In this document: piece after piece, positions 54,151-64,000 of the stretch
How the letters are laid out: the number at the start of each line of letters is the position of its first letter
Numbering within the stretch: position 1 is the first letter of the stretch
DNA from: Streptomyces sp. CB01580
GTDB taxonomy: Bacteria > Actinomycetota > Actinomycetes > Streptomycetales > Streptomycetaceae
Assembly: GCF_001905795.1 (NCBI RefSeq)
Contig: NZ_LIXJ01000004.1
Coordinates: 62,001-126,000, forward strand
Reading direction: 5' to 3'
Length of the DNA stretch: 64,000 bases
Made by a program: the position numbers and the translations under genes
The notes under the pieces: generated by a model
Told to the model about the DNA's origin: nothing
Databases searched by the model: none
What the model saw: only the letters and a program-made list of their open reading frames with translations

Positions 54151-56784
54151 GTGCCCGGTGAGAACCTGTCCCGCGACGAGGCCCGCGAGCGGGCCGAGCT
54201 GCTGAGCGTCGACGGTTACGAGGTCGTTCTCGATCTGCGTTCCGCCACCGGCGGGCCCGACGGGGAGGGCGGGTCCGAGGGGACCGGCGACGGTGCCTCC
54301 CCCGGCCCGCTGACCTTCCGCTCGGTGACGACGATCCGGTTCCGCACCGCACGGGCGGGGGCGTCGACCTTCGCGGACCTGGTGGCGCCGAGCGTGAACG
54401 CGGTGACGCTGAACGGGCGCCCGCTCGACGCCGCCGCCGTCTTCGACGGCACGCGGGTGGCCTTGGACGACCTCCCCGAGGGCGAGAACCTCCTGGTGGT
54501 CGACGCGCAGTGCGCGTACAGCCGGACCGGCGAGGGCATGCACCGGTTCGTCGACCCGGAGGACGGCGAGGTCTACCTCTACACGCAGTACGAGCCGGCC
54601 GACTCGCGCCGGGTCTTCGCGAACTTCGAGCAGCCCGACCTGAAGGCCCCCTTCCGCTTCGAGGTTGCGGCGCCCGAGGGCTGGACGGTCTGGAGCAACG
54701 GGGCCGTCGAGTCGCAGGACGACGGGGTGTGGCGGTTCGCCGAGACGAAGCCGATCTCGACGTACATCACGGCGGTCGTCGCCGGTCCGTACCACTACGT
54801 CACCGACTCCTACACCCGCGCGTTCGACGACGGCACCACGCTGGAGATCCCCCTCGGCGCCATGTGCCGCAAGGGGCTCGCCAAGCACTTCGACGCGGAC
54901 GACGTCTTCCTGATCACCAAGCAGGGTCTGGACTTCTTCCACGACCACTTCGACTACCCGTACCCCTTCGGGAAGTACGACCAGGCGTTCGTGCCCGAGT
55001 ACAACCTGGGCGCGATGGAGAACCCGGGCTGCGTGACGTTCCGCGAGGAGTACATCTTCCGCGGCAAGGTGACGCAGGCGTCGTACGAGGCCCGGGCCAA
55101 CGTCATCCTGCACGAGATGGCGCACATGTGGTTCGGCGACCTGGTCACCATGCAGTGGTGGGACGACCTGTGGCTGAAGGAGTCCTTCGCGGACTTCATG
55201 GGCGTCTTCGCGATGGTGGAGGCGACCCGGTTCGAGGACGGCTGGATCACCTTCGCCAACAACCGCAAGGCGTGGGCGTACCGGGCCGACCAGCTGCCGT
55301 CCACGCACCCGGTCACGGCCGACATCCGTGACCTGGAGGACGCCAAGCTGAACTTCGACGGCATCACGTACGCCAAGGGCGCCTCGGTGCTCAAGCAGCT
55401 GGTGGCGTACGTGGGCCGGGACGCGTTCCTGGAGGGCGCCCGGCGCTACTTCAAGAAGCACGCCTACGGCAACACCCGGCTGGACGACCTGCTGTCGGTG
55501 CTGGCCGAGACCTCCGGGCGCGACATGACCGCCTGGTCCCGGTCCTGGCTCCAGACCGCGGGCGTCAACTCGCTGACACCGGTGGCGACCTACGACGCGG
55601 CGGGCCGGCTCACGGAGCTGGCCGTCCTCCAGGAGGCGGCCGAGTCCCACCCGGAGCTGCGCCCGCACCGGGTCGCGGTCGGGCTGTACCGGCGGGCGGC
55701 CGACGGGAACCTGGTGCGGTACGCGCGCGCCGAGGTGGACGTGGCGGGGCCGCGCACGGTGGTCGAGGAGCTGGCCGGTGCGCAGCGCCCGGAGCTGATC
55801 CTGGTCAACGACGACGACCTGACGTACTGCAAGGTCCGCTTCGACGAGATGTCGCTGGCCACGCTGCGGGAGCACCTCGGTGACCTGACCGACCCGCTCG
55901 CGCGGGCGCTGTGCTGGTCGGCGCTGTGGAACATGACGCGCGACGGCCTGATGCCGGCCCGCGACTTCGTCTCCCTCGTACTGGCCTTCGCCGGCCGGGA
56001 GTCCGACATCGGCGTCCTGCAGATGCTGCACGCCTGGACCCGGACGGCCCTGACCCACTACGCGGCGCCCGAGTGGCGCGAGGAGGGCGGCCGGGCGCTG
56101 TCCGAGGGCGCGCTGCGCGAACTGCGGGTCGCCGGTCCGGGCAGCGAGCACCAGCTGGCCTGGGCGCGGTTCTTCGCGTCGGTCGCCGACTCGGAGGCGG
56201 ACTTCCGGCTGCTGTCGGGGCTGCTCGACGGCTCGGCCGCCATCGACGGCCTGGACGTCGACCAGGAGCTGCGCTGGGCGTTCCTGTCGCCGCTGGCCGC
56301 GCACGGGGTGGTCGACGCGTCGGTCCTCGACGCCGAACTGACCCGTGACGACACGGCGTCCGGGGAGCGGCACCAGGTGCGGTGCCTGGCCTCGCGCCCC
56401 TCGGCCGAGGTGAAGGCGCGCGCGTGGGCGGACGTCGTGGAGTCCGACGCGCTGTCCAACGCGCTGACGGAGGCCGTGATCGCCGGCTTCGCGCAGTCCT
56501 CGCAGCGCGAACTGCTGGCGCCGTACACGGAGAAGTACTTCGCCGCGATCGAGCGGGTCTGGGCCGAGCGCTCGATCCAGACCGGGATGAACGTGGTGCG
56601 GGGCCTGTTCCCGGCGCTCCAGGACAACCCCGCGACGCTGGAGGCGACGGACGCCTGGCTGACCGCCCACGCGGACGCGGCACCGGCGCTGCGGCGGCTG
56701 GTGCTGGAGGCGCGGGACGACCTGGCGCGGTCGCTGCGGGCCCAGGCGTGCGACGCGGGCACGACCGCGCCGACCGGGATCTGA
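54151..56784 (+). CDS. pepN: Aminopeptidase N (M1 zinc metallopeptidase)
   Basis: Broad-specificity cytosolic aminopeptidase, 877 residues. GAMENPGCVTF (about residue 287 onward) is the exopeptidase motif, and the zinc site is HEMAH at 321-325 with Glu344 in LKESFADF (HEXXH-x18-E). A C-terminal ERAP1-like helical domain follows. GTG at 54151 (VPGENLSRDEARERAELL) has AAAGGAG seven bases ahead. A paralogue begins at 63277 with near-identical N-terminus. A very strong hairpin terminates it. Confidence 0.95.
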   Translation: MPGENLSRDEARERAELLSVDGYEVVLDLRSATGGPDGEGGSEGTGDGASPGPLTFRSVTTIRFRTARAGASTFADLVAPSVNAVTLNGRPLDAAAVFDGTRVALDDLPEGENLLVVDAQCAYSRTGEGMHRFVDPEDGEVYLYTQYEPADSRRVFANFEQPDLKAPFRFEVAAPEGWTVWSNGAVESQDDGVWRFAETKPISTYITAVVAGPYHYVTDSYTRAFDDGTTLEIPLGAMCRKGLAKHFDADDVFLITKQGLDFFHDHFDYPYPFGKYDQAFVPEYNLGAMENPGCVTFREEYIFRGKVTQASYEARANVILHEMAHMWFGDLVTMQWWDDLWLKESFADFMGVFAMVEATRFEDGWITFANNRKAWAYRADQLPSTHPVTADIRDLEDAKLNFDGITYAKGASVLKQLVAYVGRDAFLEGARRYFKKHAYGNTRLDDLLSVLAETSGRDMTAWSRSWLQTAGVNSLTPVATYDAAGRLTELAVLQEAAESHPELRPHRVAVGLYRRAADGNLVRYARAEVDVAGPRTVVEELAGAQRPELILVNDDDLTYCKVRFDEMSLATLREHLGDLTDPLARALCWSALWNMTRDGLMPARDFVSLVLAFAGRESDIGVLQMLHAWTRTALTHYAAPEWREEGGRALSEGALRELRVAGPGSEHQLAWARFFASVADSEADFRLLSGLLDGSAAIDGLDVDQELRWAFLSPLAAHGVVDASVLDAELTRDDTASGERHQVRCLASRPSAEVKARAWADVVESDALSNALTEAVIAGFAQSSQRELLAPYTEKYFAAIERVWAERSIQTGMNVVRGLFPALQDNPATLEATDAWLTAHADAAPALRRLVLEARDDLARSLRAQACDAGTTAPTGI

Positions 56785-56843
56785 CGGGACCGGCGGCGGC
56801 CCGACGGACCCTCCGGGGCGCCCGGAGGTCGTCCGGGGCCGTG

Positions 56844-56887
56844 CAGAGGGCCGTTCCGGCGGAGGTCTCCGCCGGAACGGCCCTCTG
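56844..56887 (+). terminator. Strong terminator after pepN
   Basis: 21-bp perfect inverted repeat (CAGAGGGCCGTTCCGGCGGAG) with a two-base loop, 60 bp after the stop. One of the longest hairpins in the window. Confidence 0.85.
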
Positions 56888-57016
56888 CCGTCCGGCCGCC
56901 CGAGGCGTGCTTTTCGGCCGCGGGACACGCATGCTTTAGGACTGCGTTGTCCCGGTTTGCCGACGGGTGTGTAACAGCGGGTTGGCGCCGGGGCCGGGTG
57001 CGGGATACCGGGAGAC

Positions 57017-58198
57017 ATGACACCGAATTCCCCGTACACCCCGCCCTCCCCCTGCCGCCTCCGCATCACCGACGACGTCCGTCGACGCGTGCTGTCCGCA
57101 GCGCAGTTGAGGGCGTACGGCGTGTCCGCGGCGGAGGCCGCCGCGCGATGCGGCGCCGATGGCCCGTGGCAGCAGCCGCTGCCCGGTGTGTACGTCCTGC
57201 ACCCGGGGCCGCCGTCCGACGAGGAGCGGCTGCGCTCCGCCCTGCTGTACGCGGGCCGCCCACCGGCCTCCCGCCGCCGGGGCACGCACGACCTGCGGCA
57301 CGGACGGCCGGGCACGGGCGGGCCGTCGGGCACGGGCGAACGGACACGAGCGGCCGGGCAGGCGGGCACGGAGGCGCCGTCGTGCAAGGACGGGCAGGCG
57401 CGGCCGGGCCCGGACCCCGGGTACGGGGAGGCCATGCTCACGGGACTCGCCGCACTCGCCCTGCACGGGTTCACGGCGGCGGTGCCGCCCGGCTCGCCGG
57501 AGCGGATCGACGTGCTCGTGCCGCGCACCCGCCGGCTGCGCTCGGTACGGAACGTGCGCCTGGTACGGACCGCCGACCGCCCCCGCCCCGAGCAGATCCG
57601 CGGGCTGCCCGTGGCACCCGTGGAGCGGGCGCTCGCGGACGCGGTCTCCGGGCTCACGGAAGGCTCGGCCGTCCAGCGGCTGCTCACCGAGGCCGTGCGC
57701 GGCGGACACGCCGAACCGACCGCCGTCGTACGTGAGTTGAGTCGGGCCGGGCTGCTGGACCGCCCGCACGTGGCGGACGCGGCCGACTCGCTGCTCACCG
57801 AGGGGCGCGCGCGGGCGGAGGACCGGCTGTACGCGCTGGTGCGGTCGTACGGTCTGCCGGAGCCGCTGTGGAACGTGGACCTGCGGCTGCCCGGGGGCCC
57901 GCATCTGGGCGCGGTGGACGCCTACTGGCCCGAGCACGCGGTCGCCGCGGTGCTCGAGACGAGAGCACCCCGCCACAGCAGGCTCGACGGCGGGCGGCGC
58001 CAGGCGGAGCACGACGCGCGCTGGTCCGCCGACCTCGCCCAGCGGGAGCATCTGGAACGGCTCGGGGTCACCGTCGTCCATCTCTCGCCGAAGAAGCTCC
58101 TCGCCGCGGCCGAGCAGCAGGCGGTCGTGGTGCGTACGGCCCTGTCCGCGGCGGCGGACCGCGCACCGGCGGCCCGTGTGATCATCCTGCCCCGCTGA
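57017..58198 (+). CDS. AbiEi-like protein with nuclease-like C-terminus, unknown function
   Basis: 393 residues. N-terminal helical region with SAAEAAARCGADGPWQQPLPGVYVLHPG resembles the winged HTH of AbiEi/type IV antitoxin-like proteins. A Gly/Arg/Thr-rich low-complexity insert (about residues 85-135) interrupts it. The C-terminus has EDRLYALVRSYGLPEPLWNVDLRLPGG, then LGAVDAYWPEHAVAAVLETRAPRHS, with D...E spacing that suggests a PD-(D/E)XK-like Vsr/DUF559 fold. No AbiEii toxin gene is adjacent. Family call is tentative. ATG at 57017. Confidence 0.55.
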   Translation: MTPNSPYTPPSPCRLRITDDVRRRVLSAAQLRAYGVSAAEAAARCGADGPWQQPLPGVYVLHPGPPSDEERLRSALLYAGRPPASRRRGTHDLRHGRPGTGGPSGTGERTRAAGQAGTEAPSCKDGQARPGPDPGYGEAMLTGLAALALHGFTAAVPPGSPERIDVLVPRTRRLRSVRNVRLVRTADRPRPEQIRGLPVAPVERALADAVSGLTEGSAVQRLLTEAVRGGHAEPTAVVRELSRAGLLDRPHVADAADSLLTEGRARAEDRLYALVRSYGLPEPLWNVDLRLPGGPHLGAVDAYWPEHAVAAVLETRAPRHSRLDGGRRQAEHDARWSADLAQREHLERLGVTVVHLSPKKLLAAAEQQAVVVRTALSAAADRAPAARVIILPR

Positions 58199-58475
58199 CC
58201 GTGCGCGCATCGCGTGCCGCGCACCGCGCAGGCAGCACGCGCACGCGCCCCGTTCCGTACGCGTGCCGGACTCCGCCCGCACCATGCCGAACTCCCGCCA
58301 CAGGCACCGCTATCCACCGTTTCATCCCTGATGGCACATCAGCCCCGATGGCGGGATGCCGCCATGTCCACATCTCACCCCCTACAACTCTCCACAAACC
58401 CCTGTCATTTACGAAAGGGTGAGCGGTCATCCGGTACCGAATTTCGGACCTTCTCTTTCACTTTCAGGGATGCTG

Positions 58476-61400
58476 ATGACCACCGAGTCCTCCAGTCTGA
58501 TACCCGGGGCGAGACGCGCGGCCCGAGTCGCGGCTGCCGCCGGCCTGGTGGCCGCGCTCGCCGCCACCGGCGCGGCCCCCGTCTTCGCCGTCGACAACCC
58601 CGCGCCCGGTCCTGTCAAGTCCGCCGCCGAGGACGCCTCGAAGGACAAGCTCGGCGCGAACGACGCCGAGATCCTGGCCAAGGCCAAGGCCAAGGGCGAG
58701 AAGAACATCACGATGATGGTCGCCACCGCTCCCGGTGCGACCGCCCAGGTCGCCGAGCAGCTGGACGCCGTCAAGGGCTCCGTGCTCGGGCGCGCGTACG
58801 ACAAGCTCGGCTACGTACGGGCCACCGTGCCGACCGCGAGCGCCGAGGCGACCATCAAGGCCGCTTCCAAGCTGTCGTCCGTCCACGGCATCGATCTCAA
58901 GCAGGAGATCAAGCTGGACGACCCGACGCCCGCGGGCGACCGCGCCGCCGGGGCCTCGGCCAGGACGAAGGCCACCGGCAGCCACCCGGCGCCCGACAAG
59001 AAGACCCCGGCGAAGAACCCGTACAACCCGTCCTTCGAGACGGGTGCGGTCGACTTCGTCAAGCAGCACCCCCGGGCCGACGGCCGCGGGATCACCATCG
59101 GCATCCTCGACTCCGGTGTCGACCTCGGCCACCCGGCGCTGCAGAAGACCACCACGGGCGAGCGCAAGATCGTCGACTGGGTGACCGCCACGGACCCGGT
59201 CAGCGACGGCGACGGCACCTGGCTGCGGATGACCGACTCGGTGTCCGGCCCGTCCTTCACGTACCAGGGCCGCACGTACAAGGCGCCCAAGGGCGACTAC
59301 CGGATCAGCCTGTTCGCCGAGGCCGCCACCAAGGGCGGCGACATGGCGGGCGACCTGAACCGCGACGGCGACACCACCGACGTGTGGGCCGTGCTGTACG
59401 ACCCGGCCACCGGTGACGTGCGCGTCGACCTGAACGACAACGCCGACTTCACCGACGACGCGACCCTGAAGCCGTACAAGGAGAAGCACCAGGTCTCCTA
59501 CTTCGGCAAGGACGACCCGCGCACCGACGTCGCCGAGCGCATCCCGTTCACCGTGGAGACGCGCAAGAACGTCGTCTACAACGCGGCCGGCGCCACGGCC
59601 GACTTCGTCAACATCGGCGTCATCGAGAGCGAGCACGGCACCCACGTCGCGGGCATCACCGCCGCGAACGGCCTGTTCGGCGGCAAGATGAACGGTGCCG
59701 CGCCCGGCGCGAAGATCGTCTCCTCGCGCGCCTGCACCTGGTCCGGCGGCTGCACCAACATCGCGCTCACCGAGGGCATGATCGACCTCGTCGTGAACCG
59801 CGGTGTCGACGTCGTCAACATGTCGATCGGCGGCCTGCCGCCGCTGAACGACGGCAACAACGCCCGCGCGGAGCTCTACAAGCGGCTCGTCGACATCTAC
59901 GGCGTCCAGCTGGTCATCTCGGCCGGCAACGACGGCCCCGGCGTGAACACCATCGGCGACCCCGGCCTCGCCGACCACGTCATCTCCGTCGGCGCGTCCA
60001 TCTCCAAGGAGACCTGGGCCGCCAACTACGGCTCGAACGTCACCAAGAAGTACGACATGATGCCGTTCTCCTCGCGCGGTCCGCGTGAGGACGGCGGCTT
60101 CACGCCGACCCTGTCGGCCCCGGGTGCCGCGATCAACACCACCCAGACCTGGCTGCCCGGCAGCCCGGTCAAGGAGGCGGGTTACAGCCTGCCGGCCGGT
60201 TACTCCATGCTGCAGGGCACCTCGATGGCCTCGCCGCAGGCCGCCGGCGCGACCGCGCTGCTGCTGTCGGCCGCGAAGCAGAAGCACATCGAGCTTCCGC
60301 CGGCCGATCTGCGCACCGCGCTGACCAGCACCGCCACCCACATCAAGGACGTGCCCGCGCACGCCCAGGGCGCCGGTCTGATCGACATCGTCGACGCCTG
60401 GAAGCTGATCGAGAAGCAGGGCGCCCCGGCGCACGAGTACGCGGTGAAGGCCCCGGTCGACACGGACCTCTCGGACCGCCTCAAGACTCCCGGCTTCGGC
60501 ACCGGCCTGTACGACCGCAAGAGCGGTCTCAAGGCCGGCCAGACGAAGACGTACGACGTCACGGTCACCCGCACCACGGGCCCGGACAAGGCCGTCAAGC
60601 ACCAGCTGTCCTGGAAGAACAACGATGGCACCTTCAAGCTGGCCGGTCCTGGCACGGTCTCGCTGCCCCTGGGCGAGCCGGTCACCGTCAAGGTCGAGGC
60701 GAAGCCGGGCAGCAAGGGCGTGCACAGCGCGATCCTGCAGGTGGACGACAACAAGACCGCCGGTGTGGACCAGCAGATCCTCACCACGGTCATCGTCTCC
60801 GAGAAGCTCGTGAAGCCCGCCTACGCGTTCAAGGCGTCCGGATCGGTGCAGCGCAACAGCAGCACGTCGTACTTCCTGACCGTCCCGGAAGGCGCCAAGA
60901 CCCTTGAGGTCGCGATGAGCGGTCTGCGCTCCGGAAGCCAGACCCGCTTCATCTCGATCCACCCGTACGGGGTGCAGATGGAGAACAGCTCCACCATCAA
61001 CTGCTACCCGAACTACGAGAACCCGGCCAACACCTGCCGCCCCGACGTGCGCTCCTACAAGGACCCGCAGCCGGGCGTCTGGGAGATCGAGGTCGAGGCG
61101 CGCCGCACCTCGCCGCTGCTGGACAACCCGTACAAGCTGGATGTCTCGCTGCTCGGTGCCACCTTCGACCCGGCGGTGCGGACCCTTCCCGAGGCGAAGA
61201 TCGGCACCCCCGCCGCGGTGACCTGGAAGGCCACCAACAACGCGGGTGACCTGGTGGGCTCCCTCAAGGGCGGTTCGCTGGGCTCGGCCAAGGTCGCCAA
61301 GCCGACGATCAAGACGGGCGACGAGCAGCTGTACACGGTCACCATCGGTGAGGGCGTCGAGAAGCTGGACGTCGCCATCGGCGGCACCTCGGACGCCAAC

Positions 61401-61781
61401 GCGGACCTGGACCTGTACGTCTTCAAGGGCAACACCCAGGTCGCCGCGTCCACCACGGCCGGCTCCGAGGAGGCGGTCAGCATGAAGAAGCCCGCCGCCG
61501 GTACGTACACCGTCCTCGTGCACGGTTACAGCGTCCCCGCCGGAACCAGCACCTACGACTACCGCGACGTGTACTACGCGCCGTCGCTCGGCACGATCAA
61601 GGTCGACGAGTCGAAGGCCGTGAACCTGGCGGGCGGCGCCTCCACCGAGATCGCCGCCGAGGTGTCGGTCGCCGGGGCGGCCCCCGCGGGCCGGCAGTTC
61701 TTCGGCGAGGTGCACCTGGTGAACAGCCGCGGCACCGTCGCGGGCACCGGCAGCGTCGTGATCGAGAAGGTCACGCAGTGA
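58476..61781 (+). CDS. Secreted subtilisin-like serine protease (S8)
   Basis: 1,101 residues. Sec-type signal peptide (about 1-38): basic ARRAARVAAAAG, hydrophobic LVAALAATGAAPVFA. A propeptide with inhibitor-like domain follows. Catalytic triad Asp212 (GILDSGVDLGHP), His387 (SEHGTHVAG), Ser583 (GTSMASPQAAG), with oxyanion Asn in VISAGNDGPG. Long C-terminal beta-rich part (about residues 650-1100) with PPC-like segments (for example VEKLDVAIGG, DLDLYVFKG). ATG at 58476 (MTTESSS) with AGGGA five bases ahead is preferred; ATG at 58470 also in frame. Exported extracellular protease, probably nutritional or developmental. Confidence 0.92.
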   Translation: MTTESSSLIPGARRAARVAAAAGLVAALAATGAAPVFAVDNPAPGPVKSAAEDASKDKLGANDAEILAKAKAKGEKNITMMVATAPGATAQVAEQLDAVKGSVLGRAYDKLGYVRATVPTASAEATIKAASKLSSVHGIDLKQEIKLDDPTPAGDRAAGASARTKATGSHPAPDKKTPAKNPYNPSFETGAVDFVKQHPRADGRGITIGILDSGVDLGHPALQKTTTGERKIVDWVTATDPVSDGDGTWLRMTDSVSGPSFTYQGRTYKAPKGDYRISLFAEAATKGGDMAGDLNRDGDTTDVWAVLYDPATGDVRVDLNDNADFTDDATLKPYKEKHQVSYFGKDDPRTDVAERIPFTVETRKNVVYNAAGATADFVNIGVIESEHGTHVAGITAANGLFGGKMNGAAPGAKIVSSRACTWSGGCTNIALTEGMIDLVVNRGVDVVNMSIGGLPPLNDGNNARAELYKRLVDIYGVQLVISAGNDGPGVNTIGDPGLADHVISVGASISKETWAANYGSNVTKKYDMMPFSSRGPREDGGFTPTLSAPGAAINTTQTWLPGSPVKEAGYSLPAGYSMLQGTSMASPQAAGATALLLSAAKQKHIELPPADLRTALTSTATHIKDVPAHAQGAGLIDIVDAWKLIEKQGAPAHEYAVKAPVDTDLSDRLKTPGFGTGLYDRKSGLKAGQTKTYDVTVTRTTGPDKAVKHQLSWKNNDGTFKLAGPGTVSLPLGEPVTVKVEAKPGSKGVHSAILQVDDNKTAGVDQQILTTVIVSEKLVKPAYAFKASGSVQRNSSTSYFLTVPEGAKTLEVAMSGLRSGSQTRFISIHPYGVQMENSSTINCYPNYENPANTCRPDVRSYKDPQPGVWEIEVEARRTSPLLDNPYKLDVSLLGATFDPAVRTLPEAKIGTPAAVTWKATNNAGDLVGSLKGGSLGSAKVAKPTIKTGDEQLYTVTIGEGVEKLDVAIGGTSDANADLDLYVFKGNTQVAASTTAGSEEAVSMKKPAAGTYTVLVHGYSVPAGTSTYDYRDVYYAPSLGTIKVDESKAVNLAGGASTEIAAEVSVAGAAPAGRQFFGEVHLVNSRGTVAGTGSVVIEKVTQ

Positions 61782-61808
61782 CCCGGCGGTCATGCGCCGA
61801 TCGAGTGA

Positions 61809-63086
<1,278 letters not shown>

Positions 63087-63115
63087 CGCGTCCGCGCACG
63101 GACGACGCACGGACG

Positions 63116-63148
63116 AGGGGCGGCCACCGGGATGCGGTGGCCGCCCCT
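63116..63148 (+). terminator. Terminator after asd
   Basis: 14-bp perfect stem (AGGGGCGGCCACCG) and five-base loop GGATG, 29 bp after the asd stop. Confidence 0.85.
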
Positions 63149-63276
63149 TCGTGCGCCCGCGCGCTCGCCCGCGTCCACTCGCGTCCGTCCGGGCTCCACT
63201 CGCGTTCCTCCGCACTCCGCCCGCGCGTGCGACGTGGAAGGATGGCCGAAAACGTCACACCCAAGGAGATGACCGC

Positions 63277-64000
63277 GTGCCTGGCACGAATCTGACCCGC
63301 GAAGAGGCACAGGAGCGGGCGCGCCTGCTGACCGTGGACGCGTACGAGATCGATCTCGACCTCTCCGGAGCGCAGGAGGGCGGCACCTTCCGGTCCGTGA
63401 CCACGGTGCGCTTCGACTCCGCCGAGGCCGGTGCGCAGACCTTCATCGACCTGGTCGCGCCGACCGTGCACGAGGTCGAGCTGAACGGCAGGACGCTGGA
63501 CGCCGAGGCCGTCTTCCACGACTCGCGCATCGCGCTCCCGGGCCTGGTCGCGGGCTCCAACGAGCTGAAGGTCGTCGCCGACTGCGCGTACACCAACACC
63601 GGCGAGGGCCTGCACCGCTTCGTCGACTCGGTCGACCAGCAGGCATATCTCTACACCCAGTTCGAGGTTCCGGACGCCCGGCGCGTCTTCGCGAGCTTCG
63701 AGCAGCCCGACCTGAAGGCGACGTTCCGGTTCACCGTGAAGGCCCCGGAGGGCTGGACGGTCATCTCGAACTCCCCGACGCCCGAGCCGCGCGACAACGT
63801 CTGGTCCTTCGAGCCGACGCCCCGCATCTCGACGTACATCACGGCCCTGATCGCCGGCCCGTACCACGCGGTGCACAGCAGCTACGAGAAGGACGGCCGG
63901 ACCGTTCCGCTCGGCATCTACTGCCGCCCGTCGCTGGCCGAGTACCTCGACGCGGACGCGATCTTCGACGTGACGCGGCAGGGCTTCGACTGGTTCCAGG
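63277..64000 (+). CDS. pepN: Aminopeptidase N paralogue, cut by the window end
   Basis: First 241 residues of a second M1 aminopeptidase. VPGTNLTREEAQERARLL aligns to VPGENLSRDEARERAELL of the first copy, with GRTLDAEAVFHDSRIALPG, YLYTQFEVPDARRVFASFEQPDLKATF, and GYE-like segments matching throughout. The zinc site lies beyond the window. GTG at 63277 with AAGGAG eight bases ahead. It is separated from asd by 190 bp and a terminator. Confidence 0.92.
   Translation, partial: MPGTNLTREEAQERARLLTVDAYEIDLDLSGAQEGGTFRSVTTVRFDSAEAGAQTFIDLVAPTVHEVELNGRTLDAEAVFHDSRIALPGLVAGSNELKVVADCAYTNTGEGLHRFVDSVDQQAYLYTQFEVPDARRVFASFEQPDLKATFRFTVKAPEGWTVISNSPTPEPRDNVWSFEPTPRISTYITALIAGPYHAVHSSYEKDGRTVPLGIYCRPSLAEYLDADAIFDVTRQGFDWFQ

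Noticed and set aside
54040..57798. 1,252-codon antisense frame over pepN
   Set aside because: Opposite a gene with an intact zinc site; the frame reads Val/Arg/Gly-rich sequence without homology.
58464..61793. 1,109-codon antisense frame over the subtilase
   Set aside because: The sense strand has the whole catalytic triad; the antisense frame is a codon-bias artefact.

Overview
The window is high-GC actinobacterial chromosome, almost certainly Streptomyces. GC is very high except in a few short AT-rich intergenic patches, GTG starts are common, and ribosome binding sites of the GGAGG type recur. Gene order follows the Streptomyces core around mreB-ndk-folC-valS-clpX-clpP2-clpP1-tig-sodF-asd-pepN; from memory this is the block near SCO2607-SCO2643 of S. 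coelicolor. No prophage, conjugative element, CRISPR array or rRNA was seen. There are two tRNA genes.

Layout. 1-6.1 kb: leftward elongation/sporulation wall cluster mreB-mreC-mreD-mrdA(PBP2)-rodA(sfr), with rodA cut by the window start. 6.3-11.7 kb: leftward housekeeping genes ndk, folC with a DUF4233 membrane gene, and valS. 11.7-13.9 kb: a MITE-like element, a proline-rich membrane-anchored protein, and an XRE/RelE-type toxin-antitoxin pair bracketed by 47-bp copies of a terminator. 13.85-18.4 kb: leftward Clp protease genes clpX, clpP2, clpP1 (ClgR-like box upstream) and trigger factor. 18.6-19.0 kb: tRNA-Pro(TGG) and tRNA-Gly(TCC). 19.1-25.3 kb: accessory patch with a small membrane protein, an acyltransferase, an 18-bp minisatellite, an HD-domain protein and a MacB-like ABC exporter pair. 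25.4-31.2 kb: CPA2 antiporter, SpoIIE-type phosphatase, Eis-like acetyltransferase, Nei-type DNA glycosylase, a second MITE-like element, and rpiB.

31.7-42.9 kb: two paralogous amino-acid permeases around bioY, a histidine phosphatase, then a sugar/polyol module (two FGGY kinases, DeoR regulator, 2-hydroxyacid dehydrogenase) with an 8-codon leader ORF overlapping the second kinase, then sodF with a clear Nur box. 43-53 kb: small accessory genes, including an alpha/beta hydrolase, O-methyltransferase, Vat-type streptogramin acetyltransferase homologue translationally coupled to a MOSC protein, secreted protein, the Streptomyces XRE/DUF397/ATP-binding triad, an ArsR-MFS divergent pair with a palindromic operator, and GNAT and DsbA-like proteins. 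54-64 kb: two pepN paralogues flank an AbiEi-like protein, a large secreted subtilase and asd; the second pepN is cut by the window end.

The most interesting non-core signals are the duplicated terminator around the toxin-antitoxin pair, the two MITE-like elements with target-site duplications, the minisatellite, the leader ORF that copies the start of the kinase it overlaps, and the Vat-like/MOSC pair. The cluster of long open frames antisense to real genes is a GC-bias artefact and was left out.
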